Assembly: GCA_963803265.1 (NCBI GenBank)
Contig: CAWDLZ010000004.1
Location: forward strand, 1-64,000
Length of the DNA: 64,000 nt
Reading direction: 5' to 3'
Source of the DNA: CAIKMD01 sp963803265
GTDB lineage: Bacteria > Pseudomonadota > Alphaproteobacteria > ATCC43930 > CGMCC-115725
The first letter of the stretch is position 1. Every line of letters starts with the position of its first letter. Positions 53,780-62,995 of the stretch are shown piece by piece. A model generated the notes under the pieces. The model was not told the DNA's origin. It saw only the letters and a list, made by a program, of their open reading frames with translations, and made no database searches. The position numbers and the translations under genes are program-made.

Positions 53780-55121
53780 TCATGGTCCCGCAGCGGCGAA
53801 GCGGCCGGCGAGCAGCCGGAAGATCGCTGCGTCCGGGCAAGCTGTCGGCAGCCAGAGGCGAATTCGAGCGGCGCCCTCGACGACGCGGGCGGCGATCTTG
53901 ATCAGCCGCAATCGCAGCGTCGTGAACTCGGCCGTTCTCCAAGAGGAACGCTTGGGCGCGGCAGCGCGCAGAGTGAGAAGCAGCCAATAAGCCGCCGTGT
54001 GCAGGATGAGGCGCATCTGATTGGCCCGCGGGTCACGGCACGACGTACGATCCGAGGCGAGCTGGGCCTTGTGTAGCTTGATGAAGTTCTCCGCTTGGCC
54101 GCGGCCACAGTAGACTGTCTCATAGAGATGCTTGGCGCTGCCCTTGAGCGAGGTGACGACGTAACGGACATCGAGGCCGAGCTTCGTCGCCTCGATCCGG
54201 GCGACGACACGGCGCTGTCTTTGCCAACTCTTGGCGCCGTAACGCAGCGTGCTCCAGCGGCGCAGCTTCTCGGTTCCGGTCACCGCGCGCTCGACGCACA
54301 CCGCGTCGGCAACCGACCGGATCATGCCGGCGAGGCACCGGGTTGCCGCCGAAGCCGAAGATGTAGCCAATCCCATTGGCTTCGCACCAATCCATCGCCT
54401 TGACTCGACCGTAGTGGCTGTCACCGCGCACCAGGATGTCAACCTTCGGCCAGTGCCGGCGAATGCGGGCAATGACATGCTTCAGGATCGTGCGCACTTC
54501 GATCCCGCCCGGCGTCTTGCCGCTGCGCAGGATGACGGCAACGGGCTTGCCGCTCGTCCCCTCGTAGATATGGATCGGCAGGAAGCAGCGTTCGTCGTAA
54601 TGCGCGTTGAACAGCGATAACTGCTGCCGGCCATGCACCGCGTCGAAGGTGTCGTCGATGTCGAGAATAATCGAAGCCGGCGCCCGCGCGTAACTGGCAC
54701 AGAACTGATCCACCAGCGCCAGCATCAGTCGCGCGATCTCGATCCGCGACGGCGCATTCTCCAACCGCGACATGGTCGGTTGCGAGCACAGCGCCTCGCC
54801 GCTTCCCGGTGCTCGGCCCACCGCCATCTTGAATACCGGGTCGTCCCGCAGTTTGTTGCAGTCGTTGGCGTCCTCGTACCCCGCCGCGATCGCAAACATC
54901 CGAAGCCGCAGCATCTCCTCGACCGTGTGATCGATGCGATCGGAATCACGGCGATCCTTCAGGCAGGTCGCGAGGCGCGCTGCAACGCCCAGATGCCGCT
55001 CGACCCCGCGCAGCAGCAGCACGCCCGCATCCGACGACAGCATCCCGCCGTCGAAAGCTACGCTCACTTTCTTGCGGCAAATCGCTGGCAGGGAAAACGG
55101 CAGGAGGTTATCTTTGTTCAT
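53780..55121 (-). CDS. IS1380-family transposase, one frameshift
   Basis: DDE transposase starting MNKDNLLPFSLPAICRKKVS at 55121. Landmarks are VAFDGGMLSSDAGVLLLRGV, YEDANDCNKLRDDPVFKMAV, ASIILDIDDTFDAVHGRQQL with the first catalytic Asp, HYDERCFLPIHIYEGTSGKP, VDILVRGDSHYGRVKAMDWC with the second Asp, and RYVVTSLKGSAKHLYETVYC then GRGQAENFIKLHKAQLASDR with the catalytic Glu. One indel near 54340 after IFGFGGNP shifts the frame; corrected length is about 447 residues, usual for the family. If the shift is real the copy is dead. The gene reads toward the ABC importer operon. Confidence 0.9.
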
Positions 55122-55216
55122 GGCGGATGTGGCGCTCCGTGATCGCGGCTTCAACTCTGTCCTGACAACAGAATCATGCTCGCAATCAGCGGCTTACGCT
55201 ACATCCGCCAGCCTAC

Positions 55217-55247
55217 AATCGCTCCCGTCGTGAATAAGGCGGGCTAG
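55217..55247 (-). repeat. Right terminal inverted repeat of the IS1380 element
   Basis: Read inward on the minus strand it begins CTAGCCCGCC and contains ATTCACGA and GGAGCGATT. It pairs with the left end at 53614-53646. Confidence 0.65.
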
Positions 55248-55259
55248 GAACTCGCGGTT

Positions 55260-55697
55260 CTATTGGCGGCGGCTCGCGCGCAGGACATAGCGATCGCCGA
55301 CGAAGCGCTCGAACATCACGTCGATGGTGGGATGGGTGACCGGACCATTCTCGGCATCCGGCACCAGATTCTGCTCGGAGACATAGGCTTCATAAGGGCC
55401 GCCATTCGCGTTCTGCGCGAGCAGGTGATAGAAGGGCTGGTTCTTCGACGGCCGGCGCGCGGCCGGGATCGACTGGTACCATCCCTCGGAATTGTTGAAC
55501 ATCGGGTCGACATCGAAGATGACGCCGCGAAACGCATAGAGGCGGTGCCGAACGATCTGTCCGACCGCGAATTTGCCGTTGCCAAAGACCCGCGCCGCCT
55601 TCACCACCTTACTCTCCCGCGAGCCGGCCCGATCCGCCGGCGCCGAACCCTTGGCCTTATAAAAAGATTTGACGGCCGCCTCAAGGGGCGCCGGCAA
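55260..55697 (-). CDS. hspQ: HspQ heat-shock/hemimethylated-DNA-binding-like protein
   Basis: Protein of 145 residues. The conserved YccV/HspQ domain covers about residues 37-135: RVFGNGKFAVGQIVRHRLYA, FRGVIFDVDPMFNNSEGWYQ, SKNQPFYHLLAQNANGGPYE, AYVSEQNLVPDAENGPVTHP and TIDVMFERFVGDRY. In enterobacteria HspQ is an adaptor and substrate of Lon and was first described as binding hemimethylated oriC DNA. The first 36 residues (LEAAVKSFYKAKGSAPADRA and following) are an extension not found in the 105-residue E. coli protein. The IS1380 element sits 12 bases after its stop. Upstream, 55698-55941 holds no credible gene. Confidence 0.88.
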   Translation of the reverse strand: MPAPLEAAVKSFYKAKGSAPADRAGSRESKVVKAARVFGNGKFAVGQIVRHRLYAFRGVIFDVDPMFNNSEGWYQSIPAARRPSKNQPFYHLLAQNANGGPYEAYVSEQNLVPDAENGPVTHPTIDVMFERFVGDRYVLRASRRQ

Positions 55698-55941
55698 TGC
55701 CGCCCGTGCGCGCGGCCCGGTTGACGAAACGCCACCGCGAGGCGCGGATCGATACCCTTAAGTGTCGAGCCGCGGCCGCGCGATGGCGCCAATTCCCACG
55801 AAACAACTCTTCCTCATCCCTGAACTTTGGGCCGAACGTCTCGTTGACCCAACCTACGCAAGGATCGAGCCACGCTGAAGAATCAATGGCTTAGCGGAGA
55901 GCCGGCGGCGCTTTTGGCGATTCCGCCGACACCCGGCGCGA

Positions 55942-56247
55942 TCACCGCGGCGCGAGATATTTGCGCGCCAGCCGCAAAAGTTCGAGATCGCAGGTCTGCT
56001 TGGCGATCTCCTCGAGATCCTCGAAATAGTTCCGCAGCGCTTGGGGCGTGAGCCGTCCGATCAACCAGCCGATGAACTGTTCCGGCGACTTGACCCAGGC
56101 GGGTAGCGGATCGAGGCCGTGGCCATAGGGCAACGCCACGCGCAGGATGCGCCAGCGCCGGCGCCGCAACTGATCGTCGATCGGATCGAGATCGGGCTCC
56201 AATGCCCAACCCGGCCGACTTTGCACTCCACCGCCGCGTCCCGCCAT
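55942..56247 (-). CDS. Small unknown protein
   Basis: Frame of 101 residues from MAGRGGGVQSRPGWALEPDL. The second half is helical and looks conserved: RRRRWRILRVALPYGHGLDP, WVKSPEQFIGWLIGRLTPQA and LRNYFEDLEEIAKQTCDLEL followed by LRLARKYLAPR. No signal peptide or membrane segment. The upstream 56248-56506 is AT-rich, with short inverted repeats such as CCAT-TTT-ATGG and could hold its promoter, but no gene. No family recognised. Confidence 0.55.
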   Translation of the reverse strand: MAGRGGGVQSRPGWALEPDLDPIDDQLRRRRWRILRVALPYGHGLDPLPAWVKSPEQFIGWLIGRLTPQALRNYFEDLEEIAKQTCDLELLRLARKYLAPR

Positions 56248-56506
56248 GATCCTTCCGCCCCCTCAACGGGCGCGACCGCCGCGCCCTCCGTCCCGAACCT
56301 TCCGGCTTAAGGTTACTTCGGATTGACTATGAATATAGAGAAATTATTCATTAACGCAACGCCATTTTATGGTTAACGCGCAATATGACGGTAATAAACC
56401 CGGCGAGAATTGAACACGTCGTTAGAAAACCCGAAGAATTTGAAGGAATCGTCGGGATTCTTTACTGATGCGGGCGAGGGCGTAAAGCGCTTGCGTCGGC
56501 CGCCGC

Positions 56507-59500
56507 CTAGATTTCGCTCGCCGCGAGGATGCCGGGCAGCGCCTGGACCGAGGACAGCACGGCGGGATTGACGCGGAAGCCCCCGGGCAACGCAATCTCG
56601 ACCTCGCGCGAGGCGAGCGTCACGACGACGCTGACCCGCCCGCGGCCGCCGGCCTCGCCCTGCATCAGGCGCTTCAGGGGCGCGAGCGCCGCCGCCTCGC
56701 CCAGCACGACTTTCATGCCGGTAGCGGCTTGCGCGACGATGCGATCGAGCGGCTCGATCTTCTGCGCGGTGAGGCGCAGGGATTCGTCCTCGGCACGGAT
56801 GTCGCAGCTCACCAGCAGCGCCTGGCCGCTCTCAAGGAGCGGCCGGCTCTGCGCGAGCACTTCGGAAAACACCGTGACCTCGAAGACGCCGCTCGCATCC
56901 GACATCTGCGCGAAGGCAAAGCGGCGGCCATCGGCGGAAGTGCGGTCTTTCCGGCCGATGACGATGCCGGCCAGCCGGAAGCGCGTCGAGCCGCCGGCCG
57001 CGAGCCGCTCGGGCAGCTCGGCAAAGCGCACCGCGCCGATCCGGGCGAGGCTTTTGCCATAGGCATCGAGCGGATGGCTCGACAGGTAGAATCCGATGGC
57101 GGCAAATTCCTGCTGCAGCCTCTCGACGACCGGCCAATCCACGACCTGCGGCAGCGCCGAGGCGCCCGCCAGCGCGTCGCCCGCGCCGAAGAGATTTTCC
57201 TGATGGCTATGGCGTTCCTCGGCGGCGGCGCTGGCGTGACGCAGCAGCGCCTCGATGGCGCCAAAGCTCTGCGCCCGATTGCGGTTGAGGCAATCGAAGG
57301 CCCCGGCGCGCACCAGGCCCTCGAATTGCCGGCGGTTGAAGCTTTTGACGTCGAGCCGCGAGGCGAAATCGAACAAGTCCCTGAACGCGCCGTTGGCGCG
57401 GCGCTCGGCGACGATCTCCGCCATCGCCGCCGCGCCGACGCCCTTCACCGCGGCCAGCGCATAGCGGATGGCGGCGCCGTCCGGGGTCGCTTCGACGCAG
57501 AAGCCGACATCGGAGCGGTTGACGTCGGGCGGCAGCAGCTTGATGCCGAGACGGTCGCACTCCTGATGAAAGACATTGAGCTTGTCGGTGTTGCCGATAT
57601 CGAGGCTCATCGACGCGGCCAGGAACTCGACCGGGTAATTGGCCTTCAAATAGGCGGTCTGGTAGGAGACCAGCGCATAGGCGGCGGCGTGCGACTTGTT
57701 GAAGCCGTAGCCGGCGAATTTCGCCACCAGATCGAAGATGTGCTCGGCCAGCCAGGATTCGACGCCGCGCGCGATCGCGCCGTCGACGAACTGCTTGCGC
57801 TGCGCGTCCATCTCGGCCTTGATCTTCTTGCCCATGGCGCGGCGCAAGCAGATCGGCGCTCCCGAGCGAATAGCCCGACAGCGTCTTGGCGATCTGCATC
57901 ACCTGCTCCTGGTAGATGATGATGCCGTGGGTTTCCTCGAGGATGGGCTCGCAGCGAGGGATGGAGATAATCCGGCTTCGCGCGCCCGTGCTTCACCTCG
58001 ATGTAGCGCGGAATGTTCTCCATCGGGCCGGGGCGGTAGAGCGCCACCACCGCGATGATGTCCTCGAAGCGGTCGGGGCCGAGCTTCCGCAGCATGTCGC
58101 GCATGCCCGAGCCTTCGAGCTGGAACACGCCGACCGTGTCGCCCCTTGCCATGCAGCTCGTAGCTAGCCTCGTCGTCGAGCGGCAAGGCGGCAAGATCGA
58201 GCGCAACGCCGCGCTCGGCCAACAGTGTCGCGCGCGCTTGGCCAGCACGGTGAGCGTCTTCAGGCCGAGGAAGTCGAACTTCACCAGGCCCGCAAACTCG
58301 ACGTATTTCATGCTGAACTGCGTCACCGGCATGTCGGAGCGCGGATCGCGGTAGAGCGGGACCAGCTCGATCGAGCGGCCGGTCGCCGATCACGACACCC
58401 GCCGCATGGGTCGAGGCGTGGCGGTAGAGGCCCTCGAGCTTCTGCGCGATCGCGACGAGGCGCGCGACCGCCTCGTCCTCGGCCTGCATCTGCTGCAACA
58501 GCGGCTCGCCGTCGATCGCCTGCTGCAGCGTCACCGGGCGCGGCCGGATTGTTGGGCACCAGCTTGCAGATGCGGTCGACCTGCCCGTAAGGCATCGCGA
58601 GCACGCGGCCGACATCGCGCAGCACGGCGCGCGCCTGGAGCTTGCCGAAGGTGATGATCTGCGCCACCCGATCGCGGCCGTATTTCTCCTGGACGTGGCG
58701 AATCACCTCGTCGCGCCGATCCTGGCAGAAGTCGATGTCGAAATCGGGCATCGACACGCGCTCGGGATTGAGGAAGCGCTCGAACAGCAGCCCGAAGCGC
58801 AGCGGATCGAGGTCGGTGATGGTGAGCGACCAGGCCGCCACCGAGCCCGCGCCCGAGCCGCGGCCGGGCCCCACCGGGATGCCTTGCGCCTTCGCCCATT
58901 GGATGAATTCGGCGACGATGAGGAAGTAGCCGGCAAATCCCATCGCGATGATGGTGCCGAGCTCGAAGTCGAGCCGCTCGCGATAAGGCTTGGCCGCCTC
59001 CGCGCGCTCGTCTTCGGTCATGCCGGAACGATAAACCTGCTCTGCCAGCCGCCGCTCGAGCCCCTTGAGCGCATTGGCGCGAAGCTCCTCGGCCTCGGCT
59101 CGGCCGGAGGCGCTGACGAAGGGCGGCAGGATCGGCGCGCGCGGCTCGGGCATATAGGCGCAGCGCCGCGCGATCGCCAGCGTGTTGTCGCACGCCTCGG
59201 GGAGATCGGCGAACAGCATCCGCATCTCGGCCGGCGATTTGAAATAATGCTCTTGGGTGAGCCGGCGGCGGTTGGGCTCGCTCTGCACCGTGCCCTCGGC
59301 GATGCAGAGCAGAACGTCGTGCGCCTCGTGATAGCTCGGATCGGCGAAGTAGACGTCGTTGGTCGCGACCAGCGGCAGCCCGTGCCGGTAGGCGAGACCG
59401 ATGAGTTCCCCTTCGATTCGATCTTCGGCGCTCAGCCCGTGGCGCATCAGCTCGACATAGAGCCGGCCCGGGAACAGCCCGGCGAGCCGGCGCAGCATCG

Positions 59501-59990
59501 CCTCGGCCGCGTCCTTTTGGCCCTCGGCGAGCAGCCGCCCGACCGCGCCCGCCGGCCCGGCGGCGAGAGCCAAGAGCCCGTCGCTGTGACCGTCGAGCGC
59601 GGCGAGATCGATCTGCGGCGCCTCGCCGCCGCCGCTTTCGAGAAAGGATTTGCTGACTAGCTTCAGGAGATTGCGGTAGCCCTGCTCGCTCTGCGCCAGC
59701 AGCACCAACGAGTCTGGCGCCAGCGCCGGGCCGGCCGAGCGCCCGAGTCGGCCATGATCGGCGTCGCCGCGCCGCACGCCCAGCTCGCAGCCGACGATCG
59801 GCTGGATTCCCGCCTCGGCGGCCGCCATGGCAAATTCGAGCGCGCCGAAGAGGTTGCCGGCATCGGTCATGGCGACGGCCGGCATGGCGTTGCGCTTGGC
59901 CAGCGCGACCAGCTCCTTGACCTTGATCGCGCCCGCCGAGAGCGAATAGGCGGAGTGCGCGCGCAGGTGAACGAAATCGGCGAAGCCCAT
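56507..59990 (-). CDS. dnaE: DNA polymerase III alpha subunit DnaE, frameshifted
   Basis: Replicative polymerase. The start is MGFADFVHLRAHSAYSLSAG at 59990, the PHP domain. Other landmarks are ALAKRNAMPAVAMTDAGNLF, LPLVATNDVYFADPSYHEAH, VGPGRGSGAGSVAAWSLTIT, the catalytic acids in MPDFDIDFCQDRRDEVIRHV, GIIIYQEQVMQIAKTLSGYS, KFAGYGFNKSHAAAYALVSY and the C-terminal OB fold FRLAGIVIGRKDRTSADGRR. Frame changes lie near 58553, 58383, 58235, 58150, 57975 and 57855, all in the central polymerase region; both ends are clean. Corrected length is about 1160 residues. With dnaE2 this is the second C-family polymerase of the window. It is divergent from the CMD-family gene. Confidence 0.96.
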
Positions 59991-60089
59991 CTTGATAAGC
60001 TTGGCAGAGCGCTCGATCGATGCAAGTGAATTGTGGGAAGGGCGACGCCGTTGGGCTACATTCGAGACTGGAAATAGAGGGAGGTCGAA

Positions 60090-60635
60090 GTGACGCGCAT
60101 CAAAATTCTCAATCGGGCGGAAATGAACGACGAGCAAGGCCGCGTCTATGACGAGGCCAAGGCGGCCGGCGGACCGCTGGGCGGTCCTTATTGGGCGTAT
60201 ATCCGGAATCCGAAGCTGTTCCGCGCCTCGCAGCAGATGGGCAGTTGCCTGCGCGAATCCGCGCTGACCGGACGGGAGCGCCAGATCGCGGTCCTGAGCG
60301 TGGTGCGCCATTGGGGCGCGAAATACCCCTGGGCCGCCCAGGCGCGGGCCTCGCTGGCCGCAGGCGTCGATCAGGCCACGATCGATGCGATCAACGCCCG
60401 GAAGGCGCCCGCGCTCAGAGACACGCGCGAAAGACTGGCGTACGAGGTGCCGAAGGAATTGCTCGCCAATCGCGGGCTTAGCGACGCGACCTATCAAGCC
60501 GCCGAGAAGGCCTTCGGGCTGGAGGACTTGATCACGTTGATCGCGGCAGTCGGAAATTTCTCGATGGTGTGCTGTTCGGCCAACGCCTTCGACCTCACCC
60601 CGACCGAGGACATGACGCAACAACTCTTGGCGTGA
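60090..60635 (+). CDS. Carboxymuconolactone decarboxylase (CMD) family protein
   Basis: All-helical protein of 181 residues from GTG 60090, with GGGAGG about seven bases upstream. Text includes IKILNRAEMNDEQGRVYDEA, GPYWAYIRNPKLFRASQQMG, the core helix pair LTGRERQIAVLSVVRHWGAK, YPWAAQARASLAAGVDQATI and FGLEDLITLIAAVGNFSMVC. This is the CMD fold as in gamma-carboxymuconolactone decarboxylase. The C-x-x-C pair of the AhpD peroxidase branch is missing, so it belongs to the non-peroxidase side, whose reactions are mostly unknown. It is transcribed divergently from dnaE. Confidence 0.85.
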   Translation: MTRIKILNRAEMNDEQGRVYDEAKAAGGPLGGPYWAYIRNPKLFRASQQMGSCLRESALTGRERQIAVLSVVRHWGAKYPWAAQARASLAAGVDQATIDAINARKAPALRDTRERLAYEVPKELLANRGLSDATYQAAEKAFGLEDLITLIAAVGNFSMVCCSANAFDLTPTEDMTQQLLA

Positions 60636-60688
60636 CGCCACGATTCGCGATTACGACTCGAGCGGCATCATAGCTAATTGTCTCGTCG

Positions 60689-60860
60689 CTCCCGCGCAAG
60701 CGGGGACCCAGCGCAAGCGACGTGCGGTTGCCCTGGACCCCGACTTTCGCCGGGGTGACGAAGACACGTTTCGACTTCGCCCAGGCCGGGGAGCATTTTT
60801 GAACGCCATCCACGGTCCATCCTCACCCTGAGGAGCGGCGAAGCCGCGTCTCGAAGGGCG
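60689..60860. repeat. Composite of palindromic intergenic repeats
   Basis: Three elements in a row: CCCGCGCAAGCGGGGACCC (60691-60709), GACCCCGACTTT...CGGGGTGAC (60736-60759), and CCTCACCCTGAGGAGCGGCG with its partner GCGTCTCGAAGG (60821-60856). The second and third recur near 25.3-25.5 kb, and the first is related to the copy at 62181-62265. This 235-base gap holds no gene. Confidence 0.65.
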
Positions 60861-60870
60861 CAGGATATTC

Positions 60871-60990
60871 ATGCAGCGTCCTATCCGGTCAGTGCGCCTC
60901 GTCCCTAATGTCCGCGAGAAAATGAGATTGTCTCAGCAGGCCTTCGCCAAGCGGTTTCGCATCAACCTCGCGCGGTTGAACCATCTATAG
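60871..60990 (+). pseudogene. Truncated XRE-type HTH (antitoxin-like) gene
   Basis: A 39-residue frame, MQRPIRSVRLVPNVREKMRL followed by SQQAFAKRFRINLARLNHL. It matches the start of a HigA/BrnT-partner helix-turn-helix, similar in pattern to RAKTRMSQARFARAFQ of the antitoxin at 10949-11320, but stops where the recognition helix (L-R-x-W-E-Q-G-R) should follow. It lies directly after a palindromic repeat, with no toxin gene upstream. Most likely a remnant of a toxin-antitoxin pair. Confidence 0.5.
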
Positions 60991-61025
60991 ACGCCTTAAC
61001 GATCCAGGGGGGCAGAGCGAACGAG

Positions 61026-62015
61026 CTAAGGCGCGTAGTCATCGCTCTTGTCGCGGTTACATTTATAGCAAGTTAGCCTTAGGTTGTGTTCTTCGGAGCT
61101 ACCGCCTTTTGATACCGGAATGATGTGATCAAACTCGACTTCATTATCTTGAAGTGGTCGATGACAATGTTGGCACTGGTAGTTGTCGCGCCTCACAATA
61201 CGTATCATCGTTTCGAAGCTAAGCCGCCTTCGGCCAATCCGTCTCGCTTCGCCCGTTTCCGTCATATACTCCGCCGCGAAGAAGACGGGACAGATATGAC
61301 CGAAGACATTGCAACCAGCGTCCGTAAACGTTTCTGGGATCACCCCTGGATGATCGCCAGGATTGAATTCTTCGACCATCTTTTTGAAAAACGCACGTCG
61401 CGCGGGTTCAAGAGGGATCCGGGCATCATCTACGCCAGTCGCGAGTGACTGCAGATAGTGCGATCTGTGCTCTTCGGCAACTCGCAGTATCTCCGCCCAA
61501 GTCTCGGGAGGGAAATCGCTTTCCTTCAGGTCGTCCGCGTCTTGACAAAACGGCGCACGATAGATGTGTATCGGGGGCAATGCGCGACCTACCCACGCCG
61601 CGATTTGTTCCTCTTCGCTTTCTTCCTTGCCGGCGGCTTCGAGGTCCCTCCGCTGGCATAACGTGAACCACGCTTGCTCCCGTAGAACGCGGTCATCTTT
61701 TGACCATTCCTCGAATTGCTGCCTCAACTCAGCTGTCAGCGGCCTCACCTCGCCGACTAAACCGGTTCTTAGGCACTCTTCGAGATACACGTTATGGCAC
61801 TCCGAATCCGCTCTAAGGCTTGGAAGAATAGGAGATTGCTCGACAAGTGGACCGTAGGGGCAATACTTGAGTTCCCAGCACGGTTTGCAAACTCTGCCTT
61901 TCCGTTCCTTCCAATCGGTGTAAACCTCATCATCGCTTGCTGATTGGTCGTAGCCAAGGGCGTCACGAATACTCGGATGGATCGGTGGACCAAGACGACG
62001 CTTTCTTGCGGCCAT
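61026..62015 (-). CDS. Cys-rich HNH nuclease-like protein of unknown system
   Basis: Intact 329-residue protein. Residues 275-325 form a zinc-supported HNH nuclease: C281-x2-C284 in DNYQCQHCHRPLQDN, the catalytic D296-H297 in EVEFDHIIPVSKGGSSEEHN, N311, and C316-x2-C319 before N320. The N-terminal region has another Cys cluster, C43-x2-C46-x5-C52 in VCKPCWELKYCPYGPLVEQ, with further Cys at 73, 81, 120 and 157. C235 and C242 in GCNVFGHICPVFFAAE could complete a metal or 4Fe-4S site with the first cluster. Between them are helical segments with many charges. I recall CPYGPLVE-type motifs in uncharacterised HNH proteins but know no function. Codon use is AT-richer than the core genes and palindromic repeats lie on both sides, so it is probably acquired. 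A defence or mobile-element role is inference. Confidence 0.75.
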   Translation of the reverse strand: MAARKRRLGPPIHPSIRDALGYDQSASDDEVYTDWKERKGRVCKPCWELKYCPYGPLVEQSPILPSLRADSECHNVYLEECLRTGLVGEVRPLTAELRQQFEEWSKDDRVLREQAWFTLCQRRDLEAAGKEESEEEQIAAWVGRALPPIHIYRAPFCQDADDLKESDFPPETWAEILRVAEEHRSHYLQSLATGVDDARIPLEPARRAFFKKMVEEFNPGDHPGVIPETFTDAGCNVFGHICPVFFAAEYMTETGEARRIGRRRLSFETMIRIVRRDNYQCQHCHRPLQDNEVEFDHIIPVSKGGSSEEHNLRLTCYKCNRDKSDDYAP

Positions 62016-62180
62016 TGGTGCCCTCGCGCTCGTTGCCGGCTAGGTCATCACGGTTCGTTGCACTAATCGGTTTGACCCACTCGTGGCCGTGGTTCTCCGC
62101 CTTCGCGACACGTTTGTCTACCGGCCACGGCGTTATGAGCGCAGACCGAAAGGGGAGCGGTGTCGAGCGAATTGAACCGT

Positions 62181-62265
62181 CGTTCCCGCAAAACTTGTCC
62201 CCGCGAAAGCGGGGAGCGGGAACCCAGAGCGGCCGCTGGATGCCCGCTTGGACGGCCATGACGAG
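62181..62265. repeat. Palindromic repeat between the HNH gene and lolD
   Basis: CGTTCCCGC...CCCCGCGAAAGCGGGG...GCGGGAACCCAG is a nested palindrome, followed by TGGATGCCCGCTTGGACGGC. This is the common mobile intergenic repeat of the group and is related to 60691-60709. The surrounding gap 62016-62308 has no credible gene; a frame at 61963-62259 on the minus strand is translated from this repeat. Confidence 0.65.
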
Positions 62266-62308
62266 CGGAGTTAAGGCTATCAGTTCCGACTCGATCGGAA
62301 GATGCGCC

Positions 62309-62995
62309 CTATCCCGCCACCACCACGCCGTCTTCGAGCGCGAGCACGCGGTCCATGCGGCGGGCGAGATCGAGATTATGGGTGCCGACGAGGGCGGCCA
62401 TTCCGGTCCGCCGCACCAGCTCGAAGAGCAGCGCCGTTACCTCGTCGGCGGTACGGTGATCGAGATTGCCGGTGGGCTCGTCGCCGAGGAGGAGCCGCGG
62501 CTTGTTGGCGAGCGCGCGCAGGATCGCGACGCGCTGCTGCTCGCCGCCCGAAAGCCGCGCCGGCCGGTGATCGGCCCGCGCCTCGAGCCCGACGAGGCCG
62601 AGCATTTCCTTGGCGCGCCGACGCGCCTGGCCCCGCGACACCCCGGCGATCATTTGCGGCAGGACAATGTTCTCCTCGGCCGAGAATTCCGGCAGCAGGT
62701 AATGGAACTGATAGACGAAGCCGATCGCCCCGCGCCGCGCCTCGGTGCGCTGCCGCTCGGTCATCGCGCTGCAATCCCGCCCCTCGAGCAAGATGGCGCC
62801 GCCGTCGGGCCGCTCCAAAAGCCCGGCCAAATGGAGGAGCGTCGATTTGCCTGCGCCCGATGGCCCGACCAGGGCCACGATCTCGCCCGCGGCGATCTTC
62901 AGCGACACGCCGCGCAGCACCGGCAGCGCCTGGCCGCCTTGGCTGTAAGTGCGCACGACCTCGCGCAGCTCGAGCGTCGCGGCGACGTCACTCAT
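62309..62995 (-). CDS. lolD: Lipoprotein-releasing system ATPase LolD
   Basis: Intact 228-residue ABC ATPase of the Lol pathway, which extracts outer-membrane lipoproteins from the inner membrane and hands them to LolA. Walker A is ALVGPSGAGKSTLLHLAGLL, the Q-loop region GAIGFVYQFHYLLPEFSAEE (typical LolD text F-V-Y-Q-F-H-x-L-L-P-E-F), the signature LSGGEQQRVAILRALANKPR, Walker B LLLGDEPTGNLDHRTADEV and the H-loop AALVGTHNLDLARRMDRVLA. It overlaps the permease gene by eight bases, the usual order permease-ATPase. Confidence 0.96.
   Translation of the reverse strand: MSDVAATLELREVVRTYSQGGQALPVLRGVSLKIAAGEIVALVGPSGAGKSTLLHLAGLLERPDGGAILLEGRDCSAMTERQRTEARRGAIGFVYQFHYLLPEFSAEENIVLPQMIAGVSRGQARRRAKEMLGLVGLEARADHRPARLSGGEQQRVAILRALANKPRLLLGDEPTGNLDHRTADEVTALLFELVRRTGMAALVGTHNLDLARRMDRVLALEDGVVVAG

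Larger units (their letters stand above)
53614..55247 (-). mobile_element. IS1380-family insertion sequence
   Basis: A 1634-base element bounded by related inverted ends. From the left inward the sequence opens CTAGCCGTTTGTATTCACGA, and from the right inward (minus strand) CTAGCCCGCCTTATTCACGA; the homology continues through GAGCG/GGAGCG to ATT. Size and single transposase gene fit the IS1380 family. No target-site duplication is obvious: the flanks are CGCT on the left and GAAC on the right. The element lies between hspQ (12 bases after its stop) and the ABC operon (57 bases before its first ATG). Confidence 0.75.

Noticed and set aside
55697..55894. 65-residue plus-strand frame upstream of hspQ
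   Set aside because: Arg- and Ser-rich low-information text, overlapping the hspQ start region; probably chance.
61963..62259. 98-residue minus-strand frame upstream of the HNH gene
   Set aside because: Its first third is translated from a palindromic repeat and it overlaps the HNH start; no recognisable domain.
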